Assembly: GCA_013152625.1 (NCBI GenBank)
Contig: JAADFY010000249.1
Coordinates: forward strand, 1-11,789
Reading direction: 5' to 3'
DNA length: 11,789 bases
Source: Alphaproteobacteria bacterium
GTDB lineage: Bacteria > Pseudomonadota > Alphaproteobacteria > Rhizobiales > Devosiaceae
A model generated the notes under the pieces. That model ran no database searches. It worked only from the letters and a program-made list of their open reading frames with translations, and was not told the origin of the DNA. Every line of letters begins with the position of its first letter. Within the stretch, counting starts at the first letter, position 1. The position numbers were made by a program, and so were the translations under genes. Below are positions 5,333 through 11,789 of this stretch, piece by piece.

Positions 5333-8266
5333 TCATGAGGAGATGGTTTTCCGGGCCGGAATTTCCAGGGAGATGAGGGTGCCTGCGGCCCCAAGCGGGT
5401 CCAGGGTGAGAGAAAATGCGTTGGCCCGGGCCAAAGACTGGGTGACCGCCAAACCGATCCGGGAACGCAGCGGTGCCCGCGCCCATTCCGGTGCGCCATC
5501 CGGCTCCCGGAATATTACGAACCCTTCGGCTGGGTCGTAGGGCCCGGCGGCGGCGGTGTCGCGTACATTGATCCCGATGGCACCATCGCGTTCCACCTGG
5601 GCGCTTAACACCACCTGGCTGCCCGGCCGGGCCAGGGAAACGGCCGAGGCCAGCAGGTTCATGATGGTCTGGGTCAAAACGGTCCCGTCGGCCAGAATCC
5701 GGGGCAGTTTTTCCGACACGGCGCTGCGCACCACCACCCGTTGTTTGTTGGCCTCCGGTCTGATCCGGGCCGCGCACGCCTCAAGAAGAAGCCTTAGATC
5801 GATCTCGGTATCATTGAGTTTGAACTGGCTGTCGGCGAGGCGGGAGAGTTCGCCCAGTTCGGTCAGTAACGTGTGTATTTCCCGGCCGGCCCGGTGAATG
5901 TCGCGGGCGTATTCCGCCACCCGGGAAGCCGCCAGTTCGCCGGTTTTTGCGTCCCCCACCAATTCGGAAAACCCCAGTACCGTGTTCAGGGGCCCGCGTA
6001 ACTCCCGTCCGAGCTGGGCCAGCAACGGGCCGAGCGCCCGGTCATCATCCGCCGGCTTTGACCGGGGTTCCAGTCCGGTCGAACTCCTCACCAGGCCCCA
6101 AAAACCGGCAATATCACCTTGGCCCCCGCGGCGGGCAACCAGGGTGATGTCCACCGGGTTGGGACCGGTTTCCGCAGCCACAGTGATGGCCTGGTCGAAG
6201 GCCGCCTCGAGCATGAACCCTGCCAACCGTTTGCGCCCGCCGGCACTTAGCAGCCCCAAAAGAGGCCGGCCGAGCAAGGCATCGGCTGCGGGGCCCAGCA
6301 GGCGTTCGGCCCGGTCGCTGACCCTGTTTATGGTGCCGTTTGAATCAAGGCGGATAAATCCGTCTCCGGCCTCTGCCGCAACAAGTTCGAGGGCCTCTCC
6401 GGCACTTTCGGTGCCGCCGGAACCGATCGCGGGGCTGGCCGCAGGCTGGGCGGATAGCAGCAGGGCCGGGCTCCCTTGCCAGACGATGCTTTGAAGACGG
6501 GCGTGAACCGGTACCACCCGACCGTCGCGTCCGATCAGTTCGGTTACCGGGCCAACGCTGTTTTTGCCCGGGCCGACGGGGCGGAACAGGTTGGTAAATC
6601 CAACGGCCCGCAATGCGCCGCTGGAGGAATAGCCCACCAGTTCGGCAATGGCCCGATTGGCGAACAACAAGCTCTGGTCGCGGAAAATCAGCAGCCCGAG
6701 GGACAGGCGGTTCAGCACCAGGGTTTCATCGCTTAAGGTAACCAGCGCCCCCGGATCATCCGTTTTTCGGGATTTTCCGGTGGCGGACGTCTCCGCCGGG
6801 CCGGGCGCCGGTGGCTTGATTTTACCGTCCCGATCGTCGCCCCGGATCCGTTCGCCCAGCAAGCGGGACAACTCGTCAAAATTGTACCGGCTCACCGGAT
6901 CGGAATTTCCGGTGCTATCGTGTTTTTTTTCCAGTTCGGCGGTTCGCTCTTCGATCGCTTTTACGCTTTCATGGAGCGGCGGGGTTGGCGTTTGCACGGG
7001 CGTGGGGTCCGGTGCCGGCGGGCCGTCGTTGCCATCCACAAGGCCCCGACCCCGAACCACCCACAGCTCGTCATCGGCGGATCCGGGTTCAGGCGCCTGC
7101 TCAGGAACATCAACCGCTCCGAAAAGGCGCCAGCCTGTGCATTGGCCGTTGCGGTCAAAACAGGCAATGGCCTGGATGTCGGCGCCGTCAAACACAAACT
7201 CAACCGCCAGATAATCCCGTCTTGTCAGGCGCGCCTGTAATTCTTCGACAATTTCGGGGTCCAGCGCCTCCCCGTTTCGGTCCTTGACCGCCGTGGCGCC
7301 GCGGGCATCGACGAAATATATGTAGCGGGTAATTTTTTCTTCTTCAGGTTCGTTTTTGTCCTCGCGCCGGGCGGGGTGGTCGATTTCGGTTATCGGCTCC
7401 GAGGGGCGGTTCGATCCGACGGCTGGCGCCTGACGCGCCGGGGTTGAACTCTGGTCTTTGAGGCGGGCGGCCAGTCGGTCCACCAGCGCGCCAAGTCCTA
7501 AAAGTTCGGGTTTGTCCGGGCCCGGCGCCGGGCTGGTATCGGTCTCGTTTCCAGGGGCGGGCACATTGTCTGTTCGGGGTGGGGAGGTTTCGGCCGGTTT
7601 TTCGGTCTGGGCCGAGCCGGGTCCAGCGGTGGTTTCGGGTTCAACGGTAATGATGGGCTCTGAACCGGCAAAAATCAGGCGGGCGCCGGTCGGCGGGAGC
7701 AACACGCTGGCGGGACCGGTTTCATCTGTGGTGCCGGAGATGGCCTGCCGCGCCAGTTTTTTAAGCAGCTTTCGCTTAAAGCCCATGGCTGTTTCACGAG
7801 GGACGCCAAGAATATTGCCGGCGCCATCGGCAAACAGGTACGAAACGGGCTCGCTAAACATATTGGCGGCCAGAGCCTCCTGCCAGGGGGCACCTTTCAG
7901 GAGGGTGGTGTCTACCGGTTCAAGGGCAGAAATCAGGGCCATGGTCTTGCCGCCAATAATCAGCGGTGTGCACGAGCAGGTCAGCGAAAGGGGCTTTTTA
8001 CCGGCGAGAAATCGAATTCGCGAAAGAGACGAACGGCCAATGGCACCAAGGCGGATCACGCGCTGTACCTGGCCTTTGATCGGTACCGGCAATTTGAAGG
8101 GCCTCAAGCCGTGCTTTTTTGCCACGCCGCGAAACACCACGGCTGACACATTGCGCCAGACCAGGTTTTCCCCGCTCCCATCCCACAGCCAGGCCGGTCT
8201 GGGGTCCAGCGAAAGGCCAAGAACCGTGCGCGCACCCGCGCTGTTTATCCACTCTTTCGCCATCAT
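5333..8266 (-). CDS. cytoplasmic PAS-domain protein with a degenerate histidine-kinase module (PleC/DivJ/PdhS-like pseudokinase)
   Basis: A 977-residue protein without signal peptide or membrane segment. Residues 1 to about 205 are a conserved-looking N-terminal region beginning with a PAS-like stretch (RPAWLWDG...LVWRN, 23-39). Pro/Glu-rich linkers cover about 208-310 and 389-500, with a short charged helix at 434-450. Between them lies a compact domain (311-385) I do not recognise. A PAS domain (about 512-608) and a second PAS-like domain (about 624-728) lead into a HisKA/HATPase-like end (about 743-972). The H-box reads LGRELRGPLN: Arg754 replaces the phosphorylated His. The catalytic N-box Asn is Ser874, and G1 reads DTAAAG (903-908) instead of DTGIG. 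Flanking family residues (LGFSEL, NLL, GLAVTQ, GTLISLEIPA) are kept, so this is descent with loss, not chance. It probably neither binds ATP well nor autophosphorylates, and may act as a regulatory partner, as DivL does. ATG 8266 has GGAGG 8 bases upstream. It is alone in its transcript as far as can be seen. Confidence 0.88.
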   Translation of the reverse strand: MMAKEWINSAGARTVLGLSLDPRPAWLWDGSGENLVWRNVSAVVFRGVAKKHGLRPFKLPVPIKGQVQRVIRLGAIGRSSLSRIRFLAGKKPLSLTCSCTPLIIGGKTMALISALEPVDTTLLKGAPWQEALAANMFSEPVSYLFADGAGNILGVPRETAMGFKRKLLKKLARQAISGTTDETGPASVLLPPTGARLIFAGSEPIITVEPETTAGPGSAQTEKPAETSPPRTDNVPAPGNETDTSPAPGPDKPELLGLGALVDRLAARLKDQSSTPARQAPAVGSNRPSEPITEIDHPARREDKNEPEEEKITRYIYFVDARGATAVKDRNGEALDPEIVEELQARLTRRDYLAVEFVFDGADIQAIACFDRNGQCTGWRLFGAVDVPEQAPEPGSADDELWVVRGRGLVDGNDGPPAPDPTPVQTPTPPLHESVKAIEERTAELEKKHDSTGNSDPVSRYNFDELSRLLGERIRGDDRDGKIKPPAPGPAETSATGKSRKTDDPGALVTLSDETLVLNRLSLGLLIFRDQSLLFANRAIAELVGYSSSGALRAVGFTNLFRPVGPGKNSVGPVTELIGRDGRVVPVHARLQSIVWQGSPALLLSAQPAASPAIGSGGTESAGEALELVAAEAGDGFIRLDSNGTINRVSDRAERLLGPAADALLGRPLLGLLSAGGRKRLAGFMLEAAFDQAITVAAETGPNPVDITLVARRGGQGDIAGFWGLVRSSTGLEPRSKPADDDRALGPLLAQLGRELRGPLNTVLGFSELVGDAKTGELAASRVAEYARDIHRAGREIHTLLTELGELSRLADSQFKLNDTEIDLRLLLEACAARIRPEANKQRVVVRSAVSEKLPRILADGTVLTQTIMNLLASAVSLARPGSQVVLSAQVERDGAIGINVRDTAAAGPYDPAEGFVIFREPDGAPEWARAPLRSRIGLAVTQSLARANAFSLTLDPLGAAGTLISLEIPARKTISS

Positions 8267-8274
8267 GACGCCAA

Positions 8275-8279
8275 CCTCC
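8275..8279 (-). promoter_or_regulatory. ribosome binding site of the PAS pseudokinase gene
   Basis: GGAGG on the minus strand stands 8 bases before ATG 8266 and 11 before the adjacent ATG 8263, favouring the first of the two. Confidence 0.6.
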
Positions 8280-8282
8280 GAC

Positions 8283-8310
8283 CCTGCGCGGCTTTGCCAA
8301 GATGCGCAGG
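8283..8310 (-). repeat. GC-rich hairpin in the leader of the PAS pseudokinase gene
   Basis: CCTGCGC (8283-8289) and GCGCAGG (8304-8310) are perfect 7-base inverted arms with a 14-base loop. In the minus-strand mRNA the hairpin would end 3 bases before the GGAGG ribosome site, so it could affect translation initiation. It lies between the start codon and an AT-rich stretch (8318-8345) that is the likely promoter area. Confidence 0.35.
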
Positions 8311-8460
8311 CGGTACCAATTGTTATACATTTGTTAAATATAGGGATTGGCTGGCGGGGTCCACACCGGGGTAGGGGTGCAGGCGGTCCGAACGCGACAA
8401 TGGTTAAATGCGGGGTTTTTTGGTTGGCCGGAAAATGGCCCGCAGAGCGTTCCTGCCCGC

Positions 8461-8489
8461 TTGCCTTGGCGGAGCGCTTTGCTCTATGT
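8461..8489 (+). promoter_or_regulatory. probable promoter of the tRNA-His gene
   Basis: TTGCCT (8461-8466, preceded by C as CTTGCC) and CTATGT (8484-8489) are 17 bases apart. This is close to the alphaproteobacterial housekeeping pattern CTTGAC-N17-CTATAT. Initiation near 8496 would give a leader of about 48 bases before the mature tRNA. The rest of the gap 8311-8460 shows nothing I can assign. Confidence 0.5.
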
Positions 8490-8543
8490 TCCGCTCCAGT
8501 TTGTCACCAATCGGTTTGGGGTTGCCCCCGCCGGTTCACTCGG

Positions 8544-8620
8544 GCCGCCTTAGCTCAGTTGGTTAGAGCGCTAGATTGTGGATCTAGAGGTCCCCCGTTC
8601 AATCCGGGGAGGCGGTACCA
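8544..8620 (+). tRNA. tRNA-His (anticodon GUG), alphaproteobacterial type lacking G-1:C73
   Basis: A complete 77-base cloverleaf with encoded CCA (8618-8620). The acceptor stem GCCGCCT/AGGCGGT closes with a G1:U72 wobble. The D arm is GCTC/GAGC. The anticodon stem CTAGA/TCTAG encloses TTGTGGA with GUG at 8578-8580. The T arm is CCCCG-TTCAATC-CGGGG. The discriminator is A73 (8617). The usual tRNA-His identity pair G-1:C73 is absent: a G at 8543 precedes the tRNA but faces A73. Loss of this near-universal feature is known for a large clade of alphaproteobacteria and supports that assignment of the organism. No clear terminator follows. Confidence 0.97.
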
Positions 8621-8633
8621 GGCCCCAAAAGCC

Positions 8634-8715
8634 CAAGACTCCATCCCCCCCAAGACTCCATCCCCCCAAGACTCCATGCCCCCCAAAACCCTGTAGCCCA
8701 AGACCCATGCCCCCC
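8634..8715. repeat. short C-rich tandem repeat, 16-17 base period
   Basis: CAAGACTCCAT followed by a run of five or six C occurs at 8634 and 8651, and again at 8667, where G precedes the C run. A decayed unit (CAAAACCCTGTAG, 8684) and a variant unit (CAAGACCCATG plus C6, 8699) follow. The array fills most of the 139-base gap between the tRNA-His 3' end and the stop codon of the TadG-like gene. It codes for nothing convincing; the minus strand is correspondingly G-run rich. Confidence 0.8.
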
Positions 8716-8759
8716 ATGTTTCCACTCTTGGCCGGGGAGGGTTTTGCAGAGCCGGGAAA

Positions 8760-10397
8760 TTACTGGGAAAGGCGCAGGGCGGCCAACTGGTTGGCAATGC
8801 CGGTGAAAACCGCGTCCAGCTCGGAGGGCTGGGTGGGGAAAAACGCATGGGCGAGAGAAGTGGCGCAGGTTTCCAGCATGGTCTGGGTCGCCGTATTGGG
8901 CGGGTTCAGGCCAATGGTGTAAATGACGATGCCTTCGGCCTTGGCATTGGCGCACGACTCCACCGTGCGCGCGTCCATTTCCGCCCGCAGCGCCGCTTCG
9001 CTCCAGCTGGTGGTGCCCAGCCGGTTGTTGAAGGGGTAGCCGTAAGCGGTGTAAAAAGACGCGCCGTTCATGTTGCCACTGCCGTAGGTGGTGTTTTCAC
9101 CGTCGGTCATCATGATGATCACCTTGGCGGTGGCTTCGTCATATACGTCGCCTTCGGTGAAGGGCACGGTGGGCGAGAGCAGCCGGAAACCCCACACAGC
9201 ACCCATGTGAATGTTGGTGCCGCCGCTGGCAACCATGTCGTCAATGGCATCGAGTACGGGCTGCTTTACATTGGTGAGCGGCAGGGTTGGCGCACTGGGG
9301 CAATCCATATTGGGACCATAGGTGCTGGTGTTGATACTGCCGGAATATTTACACAATCGTTCCTGACGCTCCCGGTCGGACCCGCCTGAAATCGAGCTGC
9401 ACGCGGCTGCGTCATCATCGTCGATATAGTCATTGAGCCAGGTGTCCCAGCTATCGGGGGTATCGGGGGCAAATGCCGGCACAAACAGGGTATCGGGAAT
9501 GGATATGTCGGGGGTTGTGTCGTCGGTGTCCAGATTAGAGCCTGGCCCGGTGGACGTATTGGGGCGGGCAACCACGCAGCCGCCCCAGCTCACATTGGAG
9601 AGCTGGCTATAAAGCGCAAGACGGTTCACCGGCCCGTTAAAGGGGGTTGAATCGTCATTATCATTGTCGAAATTGTCGTTGGCGATGGACGAGTTGCCCG
9701 CTGCATCGATCCAGGAGGCTCCGGCGTTGCCGGCGCCGATATTGACGAAAAATGTAAATGGCACAATGCCGATAAAGACATTTGGCTGGGTGGACAGGCC
9801 GGAAAACAGAATCTCGGTGGCGTTACTGGCGGCGGCTTTCAGGTTCGTCATGCGCGAAGAGGATGCCATGGAACCGGAGTTGTCCAACACCATGGCCACT
9901 TCAACAGCCAGTTTTTTGCGCGTTGCCTGGGAAGCCACCCGAACGCTCATGGTAGGTATGGCCACCAGGGCAACAAATGCGGTGGGTATGGTCAGCCGGG
10001 CTTCTAAAAACAGCGAGCCGGCGGTGGTGTCCGTGGATATTGTTTCCATGTCCACGGTAATGGCGGTGTCGGCAAGCCGTTCAATAATCAGCCCGAGCGC
10101 CGCCGTCTTGATCTGATCGTCGCTGAGTTCGAAAATTTCGGGTTGCAGGGCCAGCGTTGCCGCATCCAGGGCGAGCTGGGCGCTGTTTCGTGCCTTTTGA
10201 ACCCCGACGAAATCAACGACCGCGCCTGCCGTTGCGATCAGCACGATTGACATGATGCCAAAAAGTGCGGCGAATACACCACGTTCGTCTTTGGCAAAAT
10301 GGACAAGATTTTCAAACAGTCTGCGCACGGCACCACTTATCCGACAGGGGTCGTATCCATCCCGAATTGTGCCAGACAAGTGTAAATCAATGGACAA
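8760..10397 (-). CDS. TadG-like pilus-assembly protein with von Willebrand factor A domain
   Basis: A 545-residue protein with the TadE/TadG architecture: a short cytoplasmic N-terminus ending FAKDERG, one membrane segment (about 41-64) continuing into VQKARNSAQLALDAATLAL, then a large exported vWA domain (about 165-540). The metal-ion-dependent adhesion site is intact: D172-N-S174-G-S176 (LDNSGSM), Thr394 in GGTNIH, and D432 in TDGEN. The domain carries a long insertion (about 225-375) with acidic runs (DNDNDD, DDDD) and several cysteines (274, 333, 349, 366), a possible Ca2+-binding, disulfide-bonded part. Such proteins go with Flp/Tad pili or surface adhesion, but no other tad genes are visible here. 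The start is uncertain: TTG 10397 has AGGGG 5 bases upstream, whereas GTG 10328 would give the short N-terminus (MRRLFENLVHFAKDERG) usual in the family. The tag gene diverges from it. Confidence 0.85.
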   Translation of the reverse strand: MSIDLHLSGTIRDGYDPCRISGAVRRLFENLVHFAKDERGVFAALFGIMSIVLIATAGAVVDFVGVQKARNSAQLALDAATLALQPEIFELSDDQIKTAALGLIIERLADTAITVDMETISTDTTAGSLFLEARLTIPTAFVALVAIPTMSVRVASQATRKKLAVEVAMVLDNSGSMASSSRMTNLKAAASNATEILFSGLSTQPNVFIGIVPFTFFVNIGAGNAGASWIDAAGNSSIANDNFDNDNDDSTPFNGPVNRLALYSQLSNVSWGGCVVARPNTSTGPGSNLDTDDTTPDISIPDTLFVPAFAPDTPDSWDTWLNDYIDDDDAAACSSISGGSDRERQERLCKYSGSINTSTYGPNMDCPSAPTLPLTNVKQPVLDAIDDMVASGGTNIHMGAVWGFRLLSPTVPFTEGDVYDEATAKVIIMMTDGENTTYGSGNMNGASFYTAYGYPFNNRLGTTSWSEAALRAEMDARTVESCANAKAEGIVIYTIGLNPPNTATQTMLETCATSLAHAFFPTQPSELDAVFTGIANQLAALRLSQ

Positions 10398-10481
10398 TCC
10401 AACCCCTACAAATTGTCACGGGTTGATCACGATTTCGCAAGGCGGCTATCCGCCCCTGTTCAACGGAACGGTAAGAAATTC

Positions 10482-11114
10482 ATGACTGAAAAAAGTTCGC
10501 TCCCATCCCCGACCCGATGCCCCTGGCCGGGGGAGGATGGGCAATATCTGGCCTATCACGACGGGGAGTGGGGGTATCCGGTGGGCGACGATTTCGCCCT
10601 GTTTGAAAAGATCTGTCTTGAGGGATTTCAGTCCGGGCTGAGCTGGCTGACTATCCTGCGCAAGCGCGACAATTTTCGTGTGGCTTTTGAAGGGTTCGAT
10701 TTCGACCGGATCAGAGTTTACGGCGATACCGAAATTGACCGGCTGTTGGGTAATGCGGGCATTGTGCGCCATCGGGGTAAAATCCTCGCCACCATAAACA
10801 ACGCCGCCAGGGCGGTGGAAATGCGCAAGGAATTTGGTTCACTTGCTGCCTATTTCTGGGCTTTTGAGCCCAGTGAGCGCGACCGTCCCGATGAACTGAC
10901 CTGGGAGGTGCTCAAGACCATGGGCACAACCGACGCTTCGGTTGCCATGGCCAAAGATTTGAAAAAACGCGGCTGGAGTTTCGTCGGGGCCACCACGTGT
11001 TACGCCTTCATGCAGGCCATGGGTATCGTCAACGATCACGTTGTGGAATGTCATTTTCGGGACACCGTGGAGGCGGCGCGGGCCGGGTTTGAACGTCCGG
11101 CGCGCACCACCTGA
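10482..11114 (+). CDS. tag: DNA-3-methyladenine glycosylase I
   Basis: A 210-residue cytoplasmic base-excision repair enzyme that removes 3-methyladenine from alkylated DNA. Tag hallmarks are present: the zinc-snap ligands Cys13 (CPWP), His26 (YHDGEWG), His186 and Cys190 (NDHVVEC); Tyr25; and the base-recognition segment LEGFQSGLSWLTILRKR with Glu47 and Trp55, corresponding to Glu38 and Trp46 of the E. coli enzyme. It is slightly longer than E. coli Tag (187 residues), with a few extra residues at both ends. ATG 10482 is chosen over the in-frame GTG 10413 because homology begins at CPWPG soon after it. It is transcribed away from the TadG-like gene; the divergent gap (84-153 bases, depending on that gene's start) should hold both promoters. 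hisS follows after 86 bases in the same direction. Confidence 0.96.
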   Translation: MTEKSSLPSPTRCPWPGEDGQYLAYHDGEWGYPVGDDFALFEKICLEGFQSGLSWLTILRKRDNFRVAFEGFDFDRIRVYGDTEIDRLLGNAGIVRHRGKILATINNAARAVEMRKEFGSLAAYFWAFEPSERDRPDELTWEVLKTMGTTDASVAMAKDLKKRGWSFVGATTCYAFMQAMGIVNDHVVECHFRDTVEAARAGFERPARTT

Positions 11115-11200
11115 GTTCACCGTTTGCCTATCGGCGCCTTGCCGGGCCGTTTCGGTTCCGCTACCAACCGGGGCAATGATTTTTCCAGGGTATCGCCGGC

Positions 11201-11789
11201 ATGGCCAAAGATAAAAAGACCAAAAAGCCAAAGCGCGTTGATCCGCGCCCGCCCCGGGGGTTTGTCGATCTGGGGGCCGCCGATGCGGGCGCTGTCAACG
11301 AAATGCTGGCCACCATTGGCGCTGTGTTCGAGCGCTATGGTTTTGACCGGATTGAAACCCCTATGGTCGAATATACCGAGGCGCTGGGCAAGTTTTTGCC
11401 CGACACCGACCGGCCCAATGCCGGGGTGTTTTCAATACAGGACGATGACGAGCGCTGGATGAGCCTGCGCTATGATCTGACGGCGCCACTGGCCCGACAT
11501 TTCGCCCAGAACTTTGAGGAGTTGCCAAAACCCTACCGGACATATCGTTCGGGCTATGTGTTTCGCAACGAAAAGCCGGGGCCGGGGCGGTTTCGCCAGT
11601 TCATGCAAATGGATGCCGACACGGTGGGCAGTGCCTCGCCGGCGGCGGATGCTGAAATGTGCATGATGCTGGCCGATTGCCTCGATGAACTGGGGCTGAA
11701 GGGCAAATACGTCATCAAGGTCAACAATCGCAAGGTGCTGGACGGGGTGATGGAAGCGGCGGGCATAGCTGATGATGTCCAGAAGCTGG
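11201..11789 (+). CDS. hisS: histidyl-tRNA synthetase, N-terminal part (3' end outside window)
   Basis: The first 196 codons of a class II synthetase that charges tRNA-His; the frame is open to the window end. It starts at ATG 11201 with AGGG 10 bases upstream, and a lysine-rich tail (MAKDKKTKKPKR) precedes the catalytic core. Motif 1 region: FERYGFDRIETPMVEYTEAL (43-62). LRYDLTAPLAR (89-99) contacts ATP/histidine. Motif 2 and its loop run from RSGYVFRNEK to FMQMDADTVG (116-143). The loop reads RNEKPGPGRFRQ, where E. coli has RHERPQKGRYRQ, so the residues at the Arg116 and Gln118 positions used to read G-1:C73 are Lys125 and Gly127. This fits the diverged alphaproteobacterial HisRS that works with a tRNA-His lacking G-1:C73, such as the one at 8544-8620. 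Distinguishing it from the HisZ paralogue rests on the complete motif 2 and the histidine-contact segment. Confidence 0.95.
   Translation, partial: MAKDKKTKKPKRVDPRPPRGFVDLGAADAGAVNEMLATIGAVFERYGFDRIETPMVEYTEALGKFLPDTDRPNAGVFSIQDDDERWMSLRYDLTAPLARHFAQNFEELPKPYRTYRSGYVFRNEKPGPGRFRQFMQMDADTVGSASPAADAEMCMMLADCLDELGLKGKYVIKVNNRKVLDGVMEAAGIADDVQKL

Noticed and set aside
5898..6494. Long + strand open frame opposite the kinase-like module
   Set aside because: Its composition (Ser/Pro/Arg-rich) mirrors the third-position GC bias of the minus-strand gene, whose protein shows recognisable family motifs.
7458..8696. Long + strand open frame (412 codons) antisense to the PAS pseudokinase and running through the tRNA-His
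   Set aside because: It crosses a certain tRNA gene and the leader of the pseudokinase, has low-complexity Arg/Pro/Ser composition, and is a reading-frame shadow typical of GC-rich DNA.
8634..8715. CRISPR array
   Set aside because: Units are only 16-17 bases, follow each other without spacers, and no cas genes are present.
8634..8715. G-quadruplex on the minus strand
   Set aside because: G-runs are frequent, but most loops are about 10 bases, longer than in stable quadruplexes; left only as a possibility in the repeat finding.
10329..10481. Defined promoters or operators in the divergent TadG-like/tag gap
   Set aside because: Several TTG-starting hexamers are present, but none has a convincing -10 partner at the right distance, and no clear palindrome was found.
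11124..11462. 112-codon + strand frame at the start of hisS
   Set aside because: It is in another frame than the clear HisRS sequence beginning at ATG 11201.

Overview
The window is GC-rich chromosomal DNA from an alphaproteobacterium, probably of the Hyphomicrobiales/Rhodobacterales/Caulobacterales side of the class. Four things point there. The tRNA-His(GUG) has a G1:U72 end and A73, with no encoded G-1:C73 pair. The matching histidyl-tRNA synthetase has a diverged motif 2 loop. An Irr-type iron-control palindrome sits upstream of an iron transporter. The likely tRNA promoter fits the CTTGNC-N17-CTATNT pattern of this class. No species can be named from the sequence alone.

Left part (1-2347, + strand): the C-terminal part of an aromatic/aspartate-type aminotransferase, then a compact transaldolase-family gene, then nine bases later an Mrp/ApbC-family P-loop ATPase. 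The Mrp gene runs convergently into the next block, with a 12-bp stem-loop between them.

Middle part (2407-8266, - strand): a two-gene ferric-iron ABC transporter unit (periplasmic binding protein, then an overlapping double-domain permease). It has an Irr-like operator in its leader and no ATPase gene beside it. Upstream lies a large (977 aa) soluble PAS-domain protein of the PleC/DivJ/PdhS-like type. Its histidine-kinase module is eroded: the phospho-accepting His is Arg, and the N-box Asn and G1-box glycines are gone. This is the most interesting object in the window, because it looks like a pseudokinase that could act as a signalling scaffold, in the manner of DivL.

Right part (8267-11789): an intergenic stretch with the tRNA-His gene, followed by a short C-rich tandem repeat. 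Next is a TadG-like von Willebrand A protein (- strand), then divergently DNA-3-methyladenine glycosylase I (tag) and the first 196 codons of hisS. The unusual tRNA-His and its partner synthetase therefore lie about 2.6 kb apart.

Most genes are ordinary housekeeping or accessory genes. No mobile element, CRISPR array, phage or defence island is visible.
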